Assembly: GCF_003863365.1 (NCBI RefSeq) | Contig: NZ_RQXT01000009.1 | Span: 1-64,000 of the forward strand | DNA length: 64,000 nucleotides | Direction of reading: 5' to 3' | Origin: Mesorhizobium tamadayense | Lineage (GTDB): Bacteria; Pseudomonadota; Alphaproteobacteria; Rhizobiales; Rhizobiaceae | Shown: piece after piece, positions 49,020 to 58,787 of the stretch | How the letters are laid out: the number at the start of each line of letters is the position of its first letter | How positions within the stretch are numbered: the stretch's first letter is position 1 | The notes under the pieces: generated by a model | What the model saw: the letters and a program-made list of their open reading frames with translations, nothing else | What the model was told of the DNA's origin: nothing | Database searches by the model: none | Made by a program: the position numbers and the translations under genes

Positions 49020-50227
49020 CCCATCGCCTTCTGGAGGTTCTCGTCGATCTTGTCGAGGAAGCCGGTGGTCGACAGCCAGGGCTGGTCGGGACCGATCAGC
49101 AGCGACAGGTCCTTGGTCATGAAGCCGGACTCGACGGTCTGGATGCAGACCTTCTCCAGCGTCTCGGCGAAGCGCTTCAGCTCGGCATTGTCGTCGAGCT
49201 TGGCGCGATGGGCGAGGCCGCGCGTCCAGGCGAAGATCGAGGCGATCGAATTGGTCGAGGTTTCCTCGCCCTTCTGGTGCTGGCGGTAGTGGCGGGTGAC
49301 GGTGCCGTGCGCTGCTTCCGCTTCCACCGTTTTGCCGTCCGGCGTCATCAGCACCGAGGTCATCAGGCCGAGCGAGCCGAAGCCCTGCGCCACTGTGTCG
49401 GACTGCACATCGCCGTCATAGTTCTTGCAGGCCCAGACATAGCCGCCCGACCATTTCAGGCTGGAAGCCACCATGTCGTCGATCAGCCGGTGCTCGTACC
49501 AGAGCTTTCTCGCCTTGAACTCGGCCTCGAACTCCTTCTCGTAGACCTCCTGGAAGATGTCCTTGAAGCGGCCGTCATAGGCCTTGAGGATGGTGTTCTT
49601 GGTCGAGAGGTAGACCGGGTAGTTGCGCAGCAGGCCGTAGTTCAACGAGGCGCGGGCAAACTCGCGGATCGATTCGTCGAGATTGTACATGGCCATGGCG
49701 ACGCCAGCCGCCGGCGCGTCGAAGACGTCGTGCTCGATCACCGTGCCGTCCTCGCCGACGAACTTGATCGTCAGCTTGCCCTTGCCGGGATAGCGGAAGT
49801 CGGTGGCGCGATACTGGTCGCCGAAGGCGTGGCGGCCGACGATGATCGGCTTGGTCCAGCCCGGCACCAGGCGCGGCACGTTCTTCATGATGATCGGCTC
49901 GCGGAAGATTGTGCCGCCGAGGATGTTGCGGATGGTGCCGTTCGGCGACTTCCACATCTTCTTCAGCTTGAATTCCTCGACGCGCTGCTCGTCGGGCGTG
50001 ATCGTCGCGCATTTAACGCCAACGCCGTGTTTCTTGATGGCGTTGGCCGAGTCGATCGTCACCTGGTCGTTGGTGGCGTCGCGGTGCTCTATGCTGAGGT
50101 CGTAATAATCCAGTTTGAGGTCGAGATAGGGGTGGATCAGCTTGTCCTTGATGAACTGCCAGATGATGCGGGTCATCTCGTCGCCGTCGAGCTCGACGAC
50201 CGGGTTCGCCACCTTGATCTTCGCCAT
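49016..50227 (-). CDS. icd: NADP-dependent isocitrate dehydrogenase
   Basis: This 403-residue enzyme is the eukaryote-like (type II) isocitrate dehydrogenase used by rhizobia. It begins [18 protein letters not shown] and has the substrate serine region [20 protein letters not shown] near residue 120. The cofactor region [30 protein letters not shown] is near 305. It makes 2-oxoglutarate and NADPH in the citric acid cycle. It diverges from the methyltransferase gene across 209 bases. Confidence 0.96.
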   Translation of the reverse strand: MAKIKVANPVVELDGDEMTRIIWQFIKDKLIHPYLDLKLDYYDLSIEHRDATNDQVTIDSANAIKKHGVGVKCATITPDEQRVEEFKLKKMWKSPNGTIRNILGGTIFREPIIMKNVPRLVPGWTKPIIVGRHAFGDQYRATDFRYPGKGKLTIKFVGEDGTVIEHDVFDAPAAGVAMAMYNLDESIREFARASLNYGLLRNYPVYLSTKNTILKAYDGRFKDIFQEVYEKEFEAEFKARKLWYEHRLIDDMVASSLKWSGGYVWACKNYDGDVQSDTVAQGFGSLGLMTSVLMTPDGKTVEAEAAHGTVTRHYRQHQKGEETSTNSIASIFAWTRGLAHRAKLDDNAELKRFAETLEKVCIQTVESGFMTKDLSLLIGPDQPWLSTTGFLDKIDENLQKAMG

Positions 50228-50436
50228 GGAAAGAATGCCTCGTTGCTGGGGGATCTGAACGGCCTTGCCCGCATGGTTTCAGGCCGGGGTTGCGGAGCGT
50301 ATATCAAAGCCTCTCTGAGCGCGCAAACCGCGATCCGCAGCACTTACGACGGGTGCCGTTCCTGTGAATGCTTCATTTTCCGGGCCGGATGTGGCAGGGA
50401 CGCCGAAACGCCGCAAACCCTGGTTACCGAGAACCC

Positions 50437-51276
50437 ATGCCAACCGCAAAAGACCCCGCCAAGACCGCCGGACCGGCGATCATCCTTGTCGAGCCGCAGC
50501 TCGGCGAGAATATCGGCATGGTCGCGCGCGCCATGGCGAATTTCGGCCTTTCGGAACTGCGCCTGGTCAACCCGCGCGACGGCTGGCCGAGCGAGAAGGC
50601 GCGCGCGGCCGCCAGCCGCGCCGACCACGTCATCGATGCAACGAAAGTGTTCGACGACCTTGCCTCGGCAGTCGCCGACCTCAACTTCGTCTTCGCCACC
50701 ACGGCGCGCGAGCGTGACGGCTTCAAGCCGGTGCGCGGCCCGGTGGAAGCGGGCAGGGCGCTGCGGGCCCATGACCAGGCCGGACTGCGCACGGGCGTCC
50801 TCTTCGGCCGCGAGCGCTTCGGCCTTTACAATGACGAGGTCGGTCTCGCCGACGAGATCGTCACCTTTCCGGTCGATCCCAGCTTCTCCTCGCTCAACAT
50901 AGCGCAGGCGGTGCTTTTGATGTCCTATGAATGGATGAAGTCCGGCCTTGCCGAGGAGACGGCGACCAACTTCTCCGGACCGGAGCTCGTTCCGGCAACG
51001 AAGGACCAGCTGCACAGCCTGTTCACGTATCTCGAAGGCGCTCTCGAGGCGCGTGGCTACTTCCGTCCGGAAGAGAAGAAGCCGAAGATGGTCGACAATC
51101 TGCGCGCCGTGCTGACGCGGGCCGGCTTCGCCGAGCCGGAACTCAAGGTGCTGCGCGGCATCATCTCGTCGCTCGACAGGTTTTCCCCGGCAATGCCGCG
51201 CGGCGACGGCTCGCCGGGAGACGATCCGAGGCGGTTGCCGGCGGCGCGGAAGCGGGCAGCGGACAAAGAAAGTTAA
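50437..51276 (+). CDS. trmJ: tRNA (cytidine/uridine-32-2'-O-) methyltransferase, TrmJ type
   Basis: This 279-residue SPOUT methyltransferase has the knot motifs ILVEPQLGENIGMVARAMANFG at the start, GVLFGRERFGLYNDEV near residue 127 and SSLNIAQAVLLMSYEW near 160. It methylates the ribose at position 32 of tRNAs. A C-terminal helical tail is present as in TrmJ. The longer frame from 50368 includes an unlikely N-terminus; ATG 50437 is preferred. Confidence 0.88.
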   Translation: MPTAKDPAKTAGPAIILVEPQLGENIGMVARAMANFGLSELRLVNPRDGWPSEKARAAASRADHVIDATKVFDDLASAVADLNFVFATTARERDGFKPVRGPVEAGRALRAHDQAGLRTGVLFGRERFGLYNDEVGLADEIVTFPVDPSFSSLNIAQAVLLMSYEWMKSGLAEETATNFSGPELVPATKDQLHSLFTYLEGALEARGYFRPEEKKPKMVDNLRAVLTRAGFAEPELKVLRGIISSLDRFSPAMPRGDGSPGDDPRRLPAARKRAADKES

Positions 51277-51356
51277 GATCTGTAAGCTCCGATCGTTCAA
51301 AGTAACCGAATATTATGCGGTTTTGATCCATCGTTATTGAAACGGTGGGGCAGCAA

Positions 51357-51964
51357 ATGTTCACGTCCAATATTGGCCGTCTGCGTTTCTTCTTCTATTC
51401 GCTGGGCCTGTTCATAGCGGAGGCGGTGGCTATCGTGCTCTGCATTGCCGGAACGATCGGCTTCGCGGGACTGATCAATTCGATGCCGGGGCCTTCACGG
51501 CAAGGCTTGGCCGGCGCCGCGCCAATTGTGTCGCTCGTCTTCGTTGCGCTGCGCGGCAACATCGCCTGGCGCCGCAGCCGCGACGCCAACGGTTCGGACT
51601 GGATCCTGTGTCCTATATCGTCTTTTCCGGCATTTACGCCTTCCTGCAGGCGGGCACGCTTCTGGTCATCGATTTCGGCAATCCCGAGAGCGCGCCTGGC
51701 GGCCTGAACCTGCTCGGCCTTGCCATATTCGGCCTCTGGTGCACGATCCTGTGGGCAAAGCCCGTCGCCGGCAGCAATATCGATGAATTGACCGAGGTTT
51801 TCGATTTCGACGGTCTCGTACCGGCGCCAACGCGCGTTGACCGGACGGCCACCAGCGCAGCCGCACCGGCCGCCCGCAGCGCTGCGCCAACCGCGCGTCC
51901 GGCACCGGCGCCGCAGCCGTTTGGCCGGCCGCGGCCCGCCGGTTTCGGCAAGCGTGGGGTCTGA
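51357..51964 (+). pseudogene. membrane protein gene with a frameshift, DUF805-like
   Basis: The first frame (MFTSNIGRLRFFFYSLGLF, two hydrophobic segments, then RRSRDANGSDWIL) loses sense at about 51608. One base over, the frame continues SYIVFSGIYAFLQAGTLLVIDFG with two more hydrophobic segments, then a Pro/Ala-rich tail ending at 51964. Joined, this gives a four-span protein of about 202 residues resembling DUF805 proteins. The total of 608 bases fits one missing base. Function unknown; a sequencing error is possible. Confidence 0.6.
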
Positions 51965-52074
51965 GCTGTTGAAGACTGCGCAAAAGCTGCCGGCATTTGC
52001 CACTTCAAGACCATGATCGTGCAGGATAGAAACGCCGTTGGCCAAACCACGGGCCAACTCCTTCCTGTGATCGG

Positions 52075-52881
52075 ATGACAATGAACGATCGATCAAGCCA
52101 GCGCCCGATCCTGATGTTCGATTCCGGCGTCGGCGGACTGACTGTGCTGCGCGAGGCGCGCGTGCTGATGCCGGACCGCCGCTTCGTCTATGTCGCAGAC
52201 GACGCGGCGTTCCCCTACGGCGCATGGGAGGAACCAGCGCTCAAGGAACACATACTGGCGCTGTTCGGCAAATTGCTCGACCGCCTTCAGCCGGCGATTT
52301 CGGTGATCGGCTGCAACACCGCCTCGACCCTAGTGATCGATGCGCTGCGCGAAAAATTCCCTGGACATCCTTTCGTCGGCACCGTGCCGGCGATCAAGCC
52401 GGCGGCGGAGCGCACGCGGTCCGGCCTTGTCTCGGTGCTGGCGACGCCCGGCACGGTGAAGCGCCAATACACGCGCGACCTAATCAGCAAATGGGCGCAG
52501 AAGTGCCATGTCCGGCTGGTCGGCAGCGACAGGCTTGCCGGACTGGCCGAGATCTACATGCGCCAGGGCTTTGTCGACGAGGAGGCTGTGCGCGCCGAGA
52601 TCGCACCGTGCTTCATCGAGCGCGACGGGCAGCGCACCGACATCGTCGTGCTTGCCTGCACGCATTATCCGTTCCTCGCCAACCGCATGCGCAAGACGGC
52701 GCCCTGGCCGGTCGACTGGATCGATCCGGCGGAAGCCATCGCGCGGCGGGCCATGTCGCTGCTCGAACCTGTCGGCAAGTCGTCCGGGGAAAGCGAGGCC
52801 GACGTCGCCCTCTTCACCTCCGGCAAGGTGGATTTCGCCACGAAACGACTCATCCAAGGCTTTGGATTGACCGCGCGCTAG
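52075..52881 (+). CDS. murI: glutamate racemase
   Basis: This 268-residue enzyme makes D-glutamate for peptidoglycan. It has Asp16 in [10 protein letters not shown] and the two catalytic cysteines Cys80 (IGCNTAS) and Cys195 (LACTHYPF). ATG 52075 or 52081 may start it. It stands alone between the frameshifted membrane protein and a DUF3008 gene. Confidence 0.94.
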   Translation: MTMNDRSSQRPILMFDSGVGGLTVLREARVLMPDRRFVYVADDAAFPYGAWEEPALKEHILALFGKLLDRLQPAISVIGCNTASTLVIDALREKFPGHPFVGTVPAIKPAAERTRSGLVSVLATPGTVKRQYTRDLISKWAQKCHVRLVGSDRLAGLAEIYMRQGFVDEEAVRAEIAPCFIERDGQRTDIVVLACTHYPFLANRMRKTAPWPVDWIDPAEAIARRAMSLLEPVGKSSGESEADVALFTSGKVDFATKRLIQGFGLTAR

Positions 52882-52937
52882 CGCTGGAACTGGGGTAGCA
52901 GCGGAGCGTTTCTCCTGACAGCAAAGGAGAACTCACC

Positions 52938-53120
52938 ATGCCTGCGACATCTCAAGCTCAGCAAAAGGCAGCCGGCGCGGCACTTGCGGCCAAGCGCGGG
53001 GAGATCAAGAAGAGCGAGCTCAAGGGCGCTTCGCGCGAAATGTATGAATCGATGAGCGAGGAACAGCTCGAGGAATTCGCCGAAACCAAGCGCAAGGGCC
53101 TGCCCGGCAAGAAGTCATGA
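52938..53120 (+). CDS. DUF3008-family small protein
   Basis: This 60-residue, highly charged, helical protein begins MPATSQAQQKAAGAALAAKRG and ends in Lys-rich GLPGKKS, matching the DUF3008 family common in Rhizobiales. A strong AAAGGAGA site precedes the ATG. Role unknown; the composition suggests a nucleic-acid-associated or stress protein. A terminator-like hairpin follows 48 bases after the stop. Confidence 0.8.
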   Translation: MPATSQAQQKAAGAALAAKRGEIKKSELKGASREMYESMSEEQLEEFAETKRKGLPGKKS

Positions 53121-53167
53121 ATTCCTATTGCGGGCTGCCGGACCGCGGGTCGGGCATCCGGATAGAA

Positions 53168-53193
53168 AAGCCCGCGGGATGAACCGCGGGCTT
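53168..53193 (+). terminator. terminator-like hairpin after the DUF3008 gene
   Basis: A perfect 10-bp G/C-rich stem (aagcccgcgg and ccgcgggctt) encloses a six-base loop. It is not followed by a clean T run, so efficiency is uncertain. Confidence 0.5.
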
Positions 53194-53290
53194 CGCCCTG
53201 CTTGGCTCATGCCGTCGGCGTCCACCACATCCGGCACCGCATGCAACGCAGGATAGTATAGAGTCGCCCGTTGCGTCGCCAGTCAGAAGC

Positions 53291-53319
53291 TTGACACCGG
53301 TTAAATCTCTGTTTAACAG
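53291..53319 (+). promoter_or_regulatory. promoter of rpsD
   Basis: A consensus TTGACA at 53291-53296 is followed after 16-17 bases by ttaaca/taacag at 53313-53319. It is well placed to give a leader of about 210 bases before rpsD. Confidence 0.5.
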
Positions 53320-53327
53320 GCCTCCAA

Positions 53328-53445
53328 CACCGGGTGGCGACGCCCGGTGGTTTCTTTTGCATGGGCAAGACCTCTCCGGCATGCCGGCGGTCTCGCTCGA
53401 ACTGACGTGTCCCGTGGGTTTTCCGTCGCGTAGCGTGGAAAACCC
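53328..53445 (+). promoter_or_regulatory. structured leader of rpsD, possible attenuator
   Basis: A 7-bp hairpin (caccggg and cccggtg) is followed by gtttctttt, the form of an intrinsic terminator, only about ten bases after the predicted start of transcription. Further on, a perfect 9-bp stem (gggttttcc and ggaaaaccc) encloses a 12-base loop. Ribosomal protein S4 represses its own operon in other bacteria, so RNA control here is plausible. Confidence 0.4.
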
Positions 53446-53537
53446 TGTCAGGTCTCGAAAACGGAGGCCAGAGGAGGGCGCGTTTCCTTCACCCGGAGCC
53501 ATGGGGTTTCGGGTATTTCGTTTTGAAAGGGAATGCG

Positions 53538-54155
53538 ATGAGCAAGCGCGAATCCGCGAAATACAAGATCGACCGCCGTCTCGGCGAAAACATCTGGGGC
53601 CGCCCGAAGTCCCCAGTCAACAAGCGTGAATACGGCCCCGGCCAGCATGGCCAGCGCCGCAAGGGCAAGCTTTCCGACTTCGGCCTGCAGCTGCGCGCCA
53701 AGCAGAAGCTGAAGGGTCACTATGGCGACGTTTCGGAAAAGCAGTTCCGCAAGGTCTATGAAGAGGCCAACCGCCGCAAGGGCGACACCTCCGAGAACCT
53801 GATCGGCCTGCTCGAGTCGCGTCTCGACGCGGTCGTCTATCGCGCCAAGTTCGTGCCGACGATCTTCGCCGCCCGTCAGTTCGTCAACCACGGCCACGTC
53901 AACGTCAACGGCAAGCGCACCAACATCGGTTCGTACCGCTGCAAGCCGGGCGACGTCATCGAGGTGCGCGAGAAGTCGAAGCAACTCGTCATCGTCCTGG
54001 AATCGGTCGGCCTGGCCGAGCGCGACGTGCCGGACTACATCGAAGCCGACCACAACAAGATGACCGCGACCTTTGCCCGCGTTCCCGGCCTGGCGGACGT
54101 TCCGTTCGCCGTGCAGATGGAACCGAACCTGGTCGTCGAATTCTATTCGCGCTGA
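53538..54155 (+). CDS. rpsD: 30S ribosomal protein S4
   Basis: This 205-residue primary rRNA-binding protein begins [20 protein letters not shown], the alphaproteobacterial form. It has an S4 RNA-binding domain (about residues 95-160, with [12 protein letters not shown] and [14 protein letters not shown]) and ends VEFYSR. The ATG at 53538 follows AAAGGGA; the frame from 53523 is rejected. It is transcribed alone, as in other rhizobia, instead of in the alpha operon. Confidence 0.97.
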   Translation: MSKRESAKYKIDRRLGENIWGRPKSPVNKREYGPGQHGQRRKGKLSDFGLQLRAKQKLKGHYGDVSEKQFRKVYEEANRRKGDTSENLIGLLESRLDAVVYRAKFVPTIFAARQFVNHGHVNVNGKRTNIGSYRCKPGDVIEVREKSKQLVIVLESVGLAERDVPDYIEADHNKMTATFARVPGLADVPFAVQMEPNLVVEFYSR

Positions 54156-54180
54156 CCCGACCCTATCAGCGAGACGATCG

Positions 54181-54210
54181 AAGGCCGCCCATCGAGGCGG
54201 CCTTTTCTTT
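54181..54210 (+). terminator. rho-independent terminator of rpsD
   Basis: A 9-bp stem (aaggccgcc and ggcggcctt) with a six-base loop is followed by a T-rich stretch ttcttt. It lies 25 bases after the rpsD stop. Confidence 0.8.
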
Positions 54211-54264
54211 GTCGGCCCCGTCCGCTAAGCCGAGCGACAAGAAAGAACGTGGGGCACCAGCGCC

Positions 54265-55161
54265 ATGAACATGCTGCCAGACGCCAAATCCCTAGAAGCG
54301 ATCGCCGACGATAGCGAAGGCGGCTTTCATCCGCTGTTTCGCGACGTGCCGTCCTCTGTCGAGTTCAACAAGCTGCGCAAGCGGCTCTTGAGGCTCACGC
54401 GCCAGGCGATCGAGGATTTCGCCATGGTCAAGCCCGGCGAGCGCTGGCTGGTGGCGCTCTCCGGCGGCAAGGATTCCTACGGCCTGCTTGCCATGCTGCT
54501 CGACCTCAAATGGCGTGGCCTGCTGCCGGTCGAACTGCTCGCCTGCAACCTCGACCAGGGCCAGCCGAATTTTCCAAAACACATCCTGCCGGACTATCTC
54601 AACGCCAACGGCATCCCGCATCGGATCGAGTACCAGGACACCTATTCGGTGGTCACCGACAAGCTGCCCGAGGGCAGCACCTATTGCTCGCTCTGCTCGC
54701 GGCTGCGCCGCGGCCATCTCTACCGCATCGCGCGCGAGGAGGGATGCTCGGCGCTGGTGCTCGGCCACCACCGCGAGGACATCCTCGAAACCTTCTTCAT
54801 GAACCTCTTCCATGGCGGGCGTCTCGCGGCCATGCCGCCCAAGCTTCTCAACGACGAGGGAGACGTCATGGTGCTGCGCCCGCTCGCCTATTGCGCCGAG
54901 GTGGATTTGGAGAAATTCGCCGGCGCCATGAAGTTCCCGATCATCCCGTGCGACCTCTGCGGCAGCCAGGAAGGGCTGCAGCGCAACGCCATGAAGGCGA
55001 TGCTCGACGACATCGAGAAGCGCATGCCCGGCCGCAAGGACACGATGATCCGCGCCATGACCAATGTGCGGCCCTCGCACCTGCTTGACCGGAAACTGTT
55101 CGATTTCGCCGCGCTCGATGCGCGCCTCACCACAGGACAAGACATTTCCGATGACATTTGA
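54265..55161 (+). CDS. ttcA: tRNA 2-thiocytidine biosynthesis protein TtcA
   Basis: This 298-residue ATPase has the PP-loop SGGKDS at residues 66-71 and two CxxC pairs, Cys141/Cys144 (YCSLCS) and Cys229/Cys232 (PCDLCG), that hold the Fe-S cluster. It thiolates cytidine 32 in tRNAs. The TrmJ-type enzyme encoded at 50437 modifies the same tRNA position. The next gene overlaps its end by 11 bases. Confidence 0.93.
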   Translation: MNMLPDAKSLEAIADDSEGGFHPLFRDVPSSVEFNKLRKRLLRLTRQAIEDFAMVKPGERWLVALSGGKDSYGLLAMLLDLKWRGLLPVELLACNLDQGQPNFPKHILPDYLNANGIPHRIEYQDTYSVVTDKLPEGSTYCSLCSRLRRGHLYRIAREEGCSALVLGHHREDILETFFMNLFHGGRLAAMPPKLLNDEGDVMVLRPLAYCAEVDLEKFAGAMKFPIIPCDLCGSQEGLQRNAMKAMLDDIEKRMPGRKDTMIRAMTNVRPSHLLDRKLFDFAALDARLTTGQDISDDI

Positions 55162-55978
55162 CGACCGTGCGATCGACTGGCTGGCCGACCTTCTCGCCGA
55201 TGCAGCCAGGGCCGAAATCATGCCGCGCTTCCGCCGGCTGGGCGAAGGCGATGTCCGCCAGAAGACCTCGGCCGCCGATCTCGTGACCGAAGCGGACGTA
55301 AACGCAGAAAGGCTGATCACCGCCAGGCTGCGCGAGCGTTATCCCTCGGCGATGATCGTCGGCGAGGAGGCCTGCTCCGACAATCCGGCCTTGCTCGCCG
55401 GTCTGGGCGAAGCCGATCTCGCCTTCGTCATCGATCCGGTCGACGGCACCTTCAACTTCGCCTCCGGTGTGCCGCTCTTCGGCGTCATGGCGGGCGTCGT
55501 CGTCAAGGGCGAGACCGTTGCCGGCATCATCCACGATCCGGTCGGCAAGGACTGGCTGATCGGCGCCAAAGCGGCCGGCAGCCATATCCGCCACGCGCAT
55601 GGCGCGCTGGAGAAGGTCCGGGTCGCCGAGCCGGCGCCGATCTCTCAGATGACGGGCGCGGTCTCCTGGCAATATCTGAAGGAACCGGATCGCTCGCGGC
55701 TGGCGCGCAACCAGACCAAGGCGCTGTCCCAGTTCGCCTATCGCTGCGCCGCGCACGAATACAGGCTGCTTGCCAGCGGCCATGCGCATTTCATCGTCTA
55801 CAACAAGCTGATGCCGTGGGATCACCTCGCGGGCGTGCTGATCCATCAGGAAGCCGGCGGCCACGCCGCGCGGATCGACGGCGATCCCTATCTGCCGTCG
55901 CATGTCGATGGCGGGCTGCTCGTCGCGCCGGACAGGGATAGCTGGCAGGAACTGCGGCGAGAGCTCTGGGCGGAATAG
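55151..55978 (+). CDS. inositol-monophosphatase-family phosphatase
   Basis: This 275-residue metal-dependent phosphatase has Glu72 in VGEEACSD, the metal motif [10 protein letters not shown] (Asp95, Asp98) and the late PWDHLAG motif near residue 222. Members hydrolyse inositol phosphate, PAP or related sugar phosphates. The ATG at 55151 lies inside the end of ttcA, so the two are probably co-translated. Exact substrate unknown. Confidence 0.87.
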   Translation: MTFDDRAIDWLADLLADAARAEIMPRFRRLGEGDVRQKTSAADLVTEADVNAERLITARLRERYPSAMIVGEEACSDNPALLAGLGEADLAFVIDPVDGTFNFASGVPLFGVMAGVVVKGETVAGIIHDPVGKDWLIGAKAAGSHIRHAHGALEKVRVAEPAPISQMTGAVSWQYLKEPDRSRLARNQTKALSQFAYRCAAHEYRLLASGHAHFIVYNKLMPWDHLAGVLIHQEAGGHAARIDGDPYLPSHVDGGLLVAPDRDSWQELRRELWAE

Positions 55979-55995
55979 CTCGAACGGTCTTTGCT

Positions 55996-57240
55996 TCAAA
56001 CCGGCGGGTTGTGCGGCTGGAACATCCGCCCGCGTTCGGCGAGCAGGATCGCCAGAAGCGCCGCGACGGACACGCTGCAGAAGCCAGCGGCCAAGGGCGT
56101 GACCGTGCCGTTGTAGGCCTGGCCGATCAGCGTGCCGAGGAGGCCGCCGAGAAAGGTCTGCATGAAGCCGAGGATGGAGGACGCCGTGCCGGCAAGCTCG
56201 CCAAGCGGCTCCATCGCAAGCGCGTTGAAATTCGCGCCGAGGCAGCCGAACGGCACCATCGCGCCGGCAAAGAAGGCGATGAACAGCCAGAGCGGCATCT
56301 CAATCTCCAGGGAGACGACGAGCCAGATCAGGCTGATGGCGAGGAAGAGCAGCAGCGCGCTTTGCGATAGGCGGCGCATGCCGACCTTGCCGACGAGCCT
56401 CGCGTTGAGGAAGTTCGAGAAGGCGAGCACGGCGGCGACGCCGGCGAAGATCAAGGGAAACAGCTCGCCGACGTGGAAGACGTCGAGATAGATCTGCTGT
56501 GCCGAATTGATGAAGCCGAACATCGCGCCGAAGATGAAAGTGCTGGCAAAGGCATAGCAAAGCGCGATGCGGTTGGTGAGCACGATGCGGAAGCCGCCGA
56601 CCACCGCGTTGACCGTCAGGGGCCGCCGGTATTCCGGATGCAGCGTCTCCGGCAGGCGCAGCAGCGACCATGCCGAAACGATCAGCGCGCCGACGGCCAT
56701 GGTGACAAAGATCCAGTGCCAGGTGGCGAAGAGCATGATGAACTGGCCGATGCTGGGCGCGACGACCGGGATCGCCATGAACACCATGAAGATCAGCGAC
56801 ATCACCTCGGCCATGCGACGGCCTTCGAAGGTGTCGCGCACGATCGAAACGGCGATGACGCGCGTGGCTGCGGCGCCGAGGCCCTGCACGACACGGCAGG
56901 CGAGCAGGATGCCAAAGGTTGGAGCAACAGCAGCAGCAGCCACCGCCGCGACATAGATGATCAGGCCGGCGACCAGCGGCGCGCGGCGGCCGAAACGATC
57001 GGAGATCGGTCCGAAGAAGAGCTGTCCGGTGCCGAAGCCAAGGATATAGGCTGTGATCACGTACTGGCGGTGGTTTTCATTCTCGACGCCGAGCGAGGCG
57101 CCGATCTGCTGCAACGCCGGCAGCATGATGTCGATGGCGAGCGAATTGAGCGCCATCAGCGCCGCGCAGAGCGCGATGAATTCCCAGCGCGGAATAGGCA
57201 AGCTTGTTGCCGATCGCTGCGCCGCAACCTGCTTGTCCAC
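55996..57240 (-). CDS. MFS drug-efflux transporter, Bcr/CflA family
   Basis: This 414-residue transporter has twelve hydrophobic segments. It carries the Bcr/CflA motif DIMLPALQQIGASLG in the first loop, the MFS motif GPISDRFGRRAPLVAG near residue 80 and RVVQGLGAAATRVIAVSIVRD in helix four. It likely exports drugs or metabolites by proton antiport. The longest frame starts at a TTG (57279); a GTG at 57240 is preferred but its ribosome site is weak. It converges on the phosphatase gene. Confidence 0.86.
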   Translation of the reverse strand: MDKQVAAQRSATSLPIPRWEFIALCAALMALNSLAIDIMLPALQQIGASLGVENENHRQYVITAYILGFGTGQLFFGPISDRFGRRAPLVAGLIIYVAAVAAAAVAPTFGILLACRVVQGLGAAATRVIAVSIVRDTFEGRRMAEVMSLIFMVFMAIPVVAPSIGQFIMLFATWHWIFVTMAVGALIVSAWSLLRLPETLHPEYRRPLTVNAVVGGFRIVLTNRIALCYAFASTFIFGAMFGFINSAQQIYLDVFHVGELFPLIFAGVAAVLAFSNFLNARLVGKVGMRRLSQSALLLFLAISLIWLVVSLEIEMPLWLFIAFFAGAMVPFGCLGANFNALAMEPLGELAGTASSILGFMQTFLGGLLGTLIGQAYNGTVTPLAAGFCSVSVAALLAILLAERGRMFQPHNPPV

Positions 57241-57359
57241 GGCAAAATCCGATCTTGCAAACGAACATTGCGCCGGCAATCCGGCGCATCGGTTCGTCCC
57301 GTTCCCGTACCGGGAACTACAGTGCCGAGGTGGGGGCAGCCCCGGAAGTCTTGTTTAGC

Positions 57360-57404
57360 GTAATTCCGGACGGAAAACCGCTGCGCACTTTTCCCTGGAA
57401 TTGC
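57360..57404. repeat. dispersed 45-bp palindromic repeat, copy 4
   Basis: Same element as at 7802, 38079 and 42829, between the MFS gene start and the grxD stop. Its first end reads gtaattcc in place of gcaattcc; the other end is ggaattgc. Confidence 0.83.
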
Positions 57405-57436
57405 TTTGGCAGGCCAGGTAGCCGACTGGCGTTCAA

Positions 57437-57772
57437 TCAGGCGGCGCCTTTGACGCTTACGCCCTTCTCGACCAGGAAATCCTGGAGCTCGCCGGCCTGG
57501 AACATCTCGCGCACGATGTCGCAGCCGCCAACGAACTCGCCCTTGACGTAGAGCTGCGGGATGGTCGGCCAGTTGGAATAGTCCTTGATGCCCTGGCGCA
57601 GTTCGGCCGAGTCGAGCACGTTCACGCCTTTGTAGTCGGCCCCGATATAGTCGAGGATTTGGACCACCTGGCCGGAGAAGCCGCATTGCGGGAAGCCGGG
57701 CGTTCCCTTCATGAAGAGCACGACGTCGTTGCTCTTCACTTCATTGTCGATGTAGTCGTTGATGCCACTCAT
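57437..57772 (-). CDS. grxD: monothiol glutaredoxin, Grx4 type
   Basis: This 111-residue protein has the CGFS active site at Cys30-Ser33, [19 protein letters not shown], and the usual short length of single-domain Grx4 proteins. It binds and hands over 2Fe-2S clusters with glutathione and BolA. The ATG at 57772 follows AAAGGAT; an upstream frame to 57832 is rejected. The bolA gene stands 149 bases upstream on the same strand, the usual functional pair. Confidence 0.94.
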   Translation of the reverse strand: MSGINDYIDNEVKSNDVVLFMKGTPGFPQCGFSGQVVQILDYIGADYKGVNVLDSAELRQGIKDYSNWPTIPQLYVKGEFVGGCDIVREMFQAGELQDFLVEKGVSVKGAA

Positions 57773-57921
57773 GGACGATCCTTTCATGCCTGTGGGAGTC
57801 AGGCTCGAAGCATGTCCATCAAATAAACCCATAGGTTGGCTGAAACAAGACGTTAGCCGCGACGCATCCGAAATGGCGCAACGGATGGCGCCATTTGGGC
57901 CAAGCCCGAGTTACGACAGGC

Positions 57922-58155
57922 TCAGTCGGGGACGCCGGTCTGAAGCGCCAGCGCATGCAGCGCGCCGCCCATCTTACCCTTCAGCGCGTCGTAGACCATC
58001 TGGTGCTGCTGCACGCGGGTCTTTCCCCGAAAGCTTTCCGCCACCACTTCGGCCGCGTAGTGGTCGCCGTCGCCGGCCAGGTCGCGAATCGTCACCTTGG
58101 CGTCGGGAATGCCTTCCTTGATAAGTTTTTCGATGTCGTGGGCATCCATTGCCAT
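57922..58155 (-). CDS. bolA: BolA-family protein
   Basis: This 77-residue protein has the BolA fold sequence IEKLIKEGIPDAKVTIRDLAGDGDHYAAEVV and the conserved VQQHQMVYDALKGKMG, whose histidine is a cluster ligand in BolA-Grx complexes. It lies between grxD and purL, as in many Rhizobiales. It probably works with GrxD in iron sensing or cluster transfer. Confidence 0.92.
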   Translation of the reverse strand: MAMDAHDIEKLIKEGIPDAKVTIRDLAGDGDHYAAEVVAESFRGKTRVQQHQMVYDALKGKMGGALHALALQTGVPD

Positions 58156-58265
58156 GGCAAAATCCTGTTCGAGCGGCGGCAGCTAGGCAGCCTTTACGAT
58201 ATGACTCGCGTGAGCCTAAAGCCTTTCCGGTTCGGATTGAAGCCGTTCCGTCCACGATGGAGGAC

Positions 58266-58787
58266 CTACGGGCTATCCTGCCGACGAACCGCACCATCCT
58301 CGGCGATGTCGTCGCGCGTCGAGAAAGCGCGGCCCAGGCTGAAGGTCAGCACATAGAGCGGGACATTGATCACGAAGCTGACGATGGGGAGATAGCTGGT
58401 CATCTGCCAGAGCGGCGAGAAAAACGGCAGGCCGTAGCCATCGCACATAAGCGAGGAGCCATACGCCCAAAGCGCTCCGATCACGACTGAAACGGCAAAG
58501 AGCTTGACGCAGGTGACGATATGCCTTGCCCGAGCCGGCTCCGGCAAGAGCCGCTCCCAGAGGACCAGGCATAGAATCGGAACCGCATAGGCGAGGTTCT
58601 GGACGGCGAGCATCGGCAGGGCGCCGTTGGCCGCGGCGAGGAACTCCGCCCGCGTTTCGAGCCGCGGACAGACCTCGCTCGAGGTCGTCGACAACAGGAG
58701 AAAGACGAACGGGCCGAGAAACCAGAAGAAGAACAGGGCAGGCCAGAAGACGACTGCAAGCAGCGCCCGGACCGCCAGCCTGGTCAA
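58266..58787 (-). CDS. hypothetical four-span membrane protein
   Basis: This 173-residue protein has four hydrophobic segments (about residues 6-32, 55-78, 88-112 and 125-150) and one periplasmic CP motif ([12 protein letters not shown]). I do not recognise the family. It starts at a TTG at 58787, which overlaps the purL stop by four bases (TTGA), so reinitiation after purL is likely; no better start exists. Its place between purL and bolA may be conserved in close relatives. Confidence 0.7.
   Translation of the reverse strand: MTRLAVRALLAVVFWPALFFFWFLGPFVFLLLSTTSSEVCPRLETRAEFLAAANGALPMLAVQNLAYAVPILCLVLWERLLPEPARARHIVTCVKLFAVSVVIGALWAYGSSLMCDGYGLPFFSPLWQMTSYLPIVSFVINVPLYVLTFSLGRAFSTRDDIAEDGAVRRQDSP

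Larger units (their letters stand above)
53121..53537. other. rpsD upstream region with terminator, promoter and structured leader
   Basis: No gene is seen. In order it holds a terminator-like hairpin for the DUF3008 gene (53168-53193), a TTGACA promoter (53291), a hairpin with T-rich tail right after the predicted start site (53328-53358), and a long leader with a 9-bp stem (53416-53445) before the rpsD ribosome site. Confidence 0.55.
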
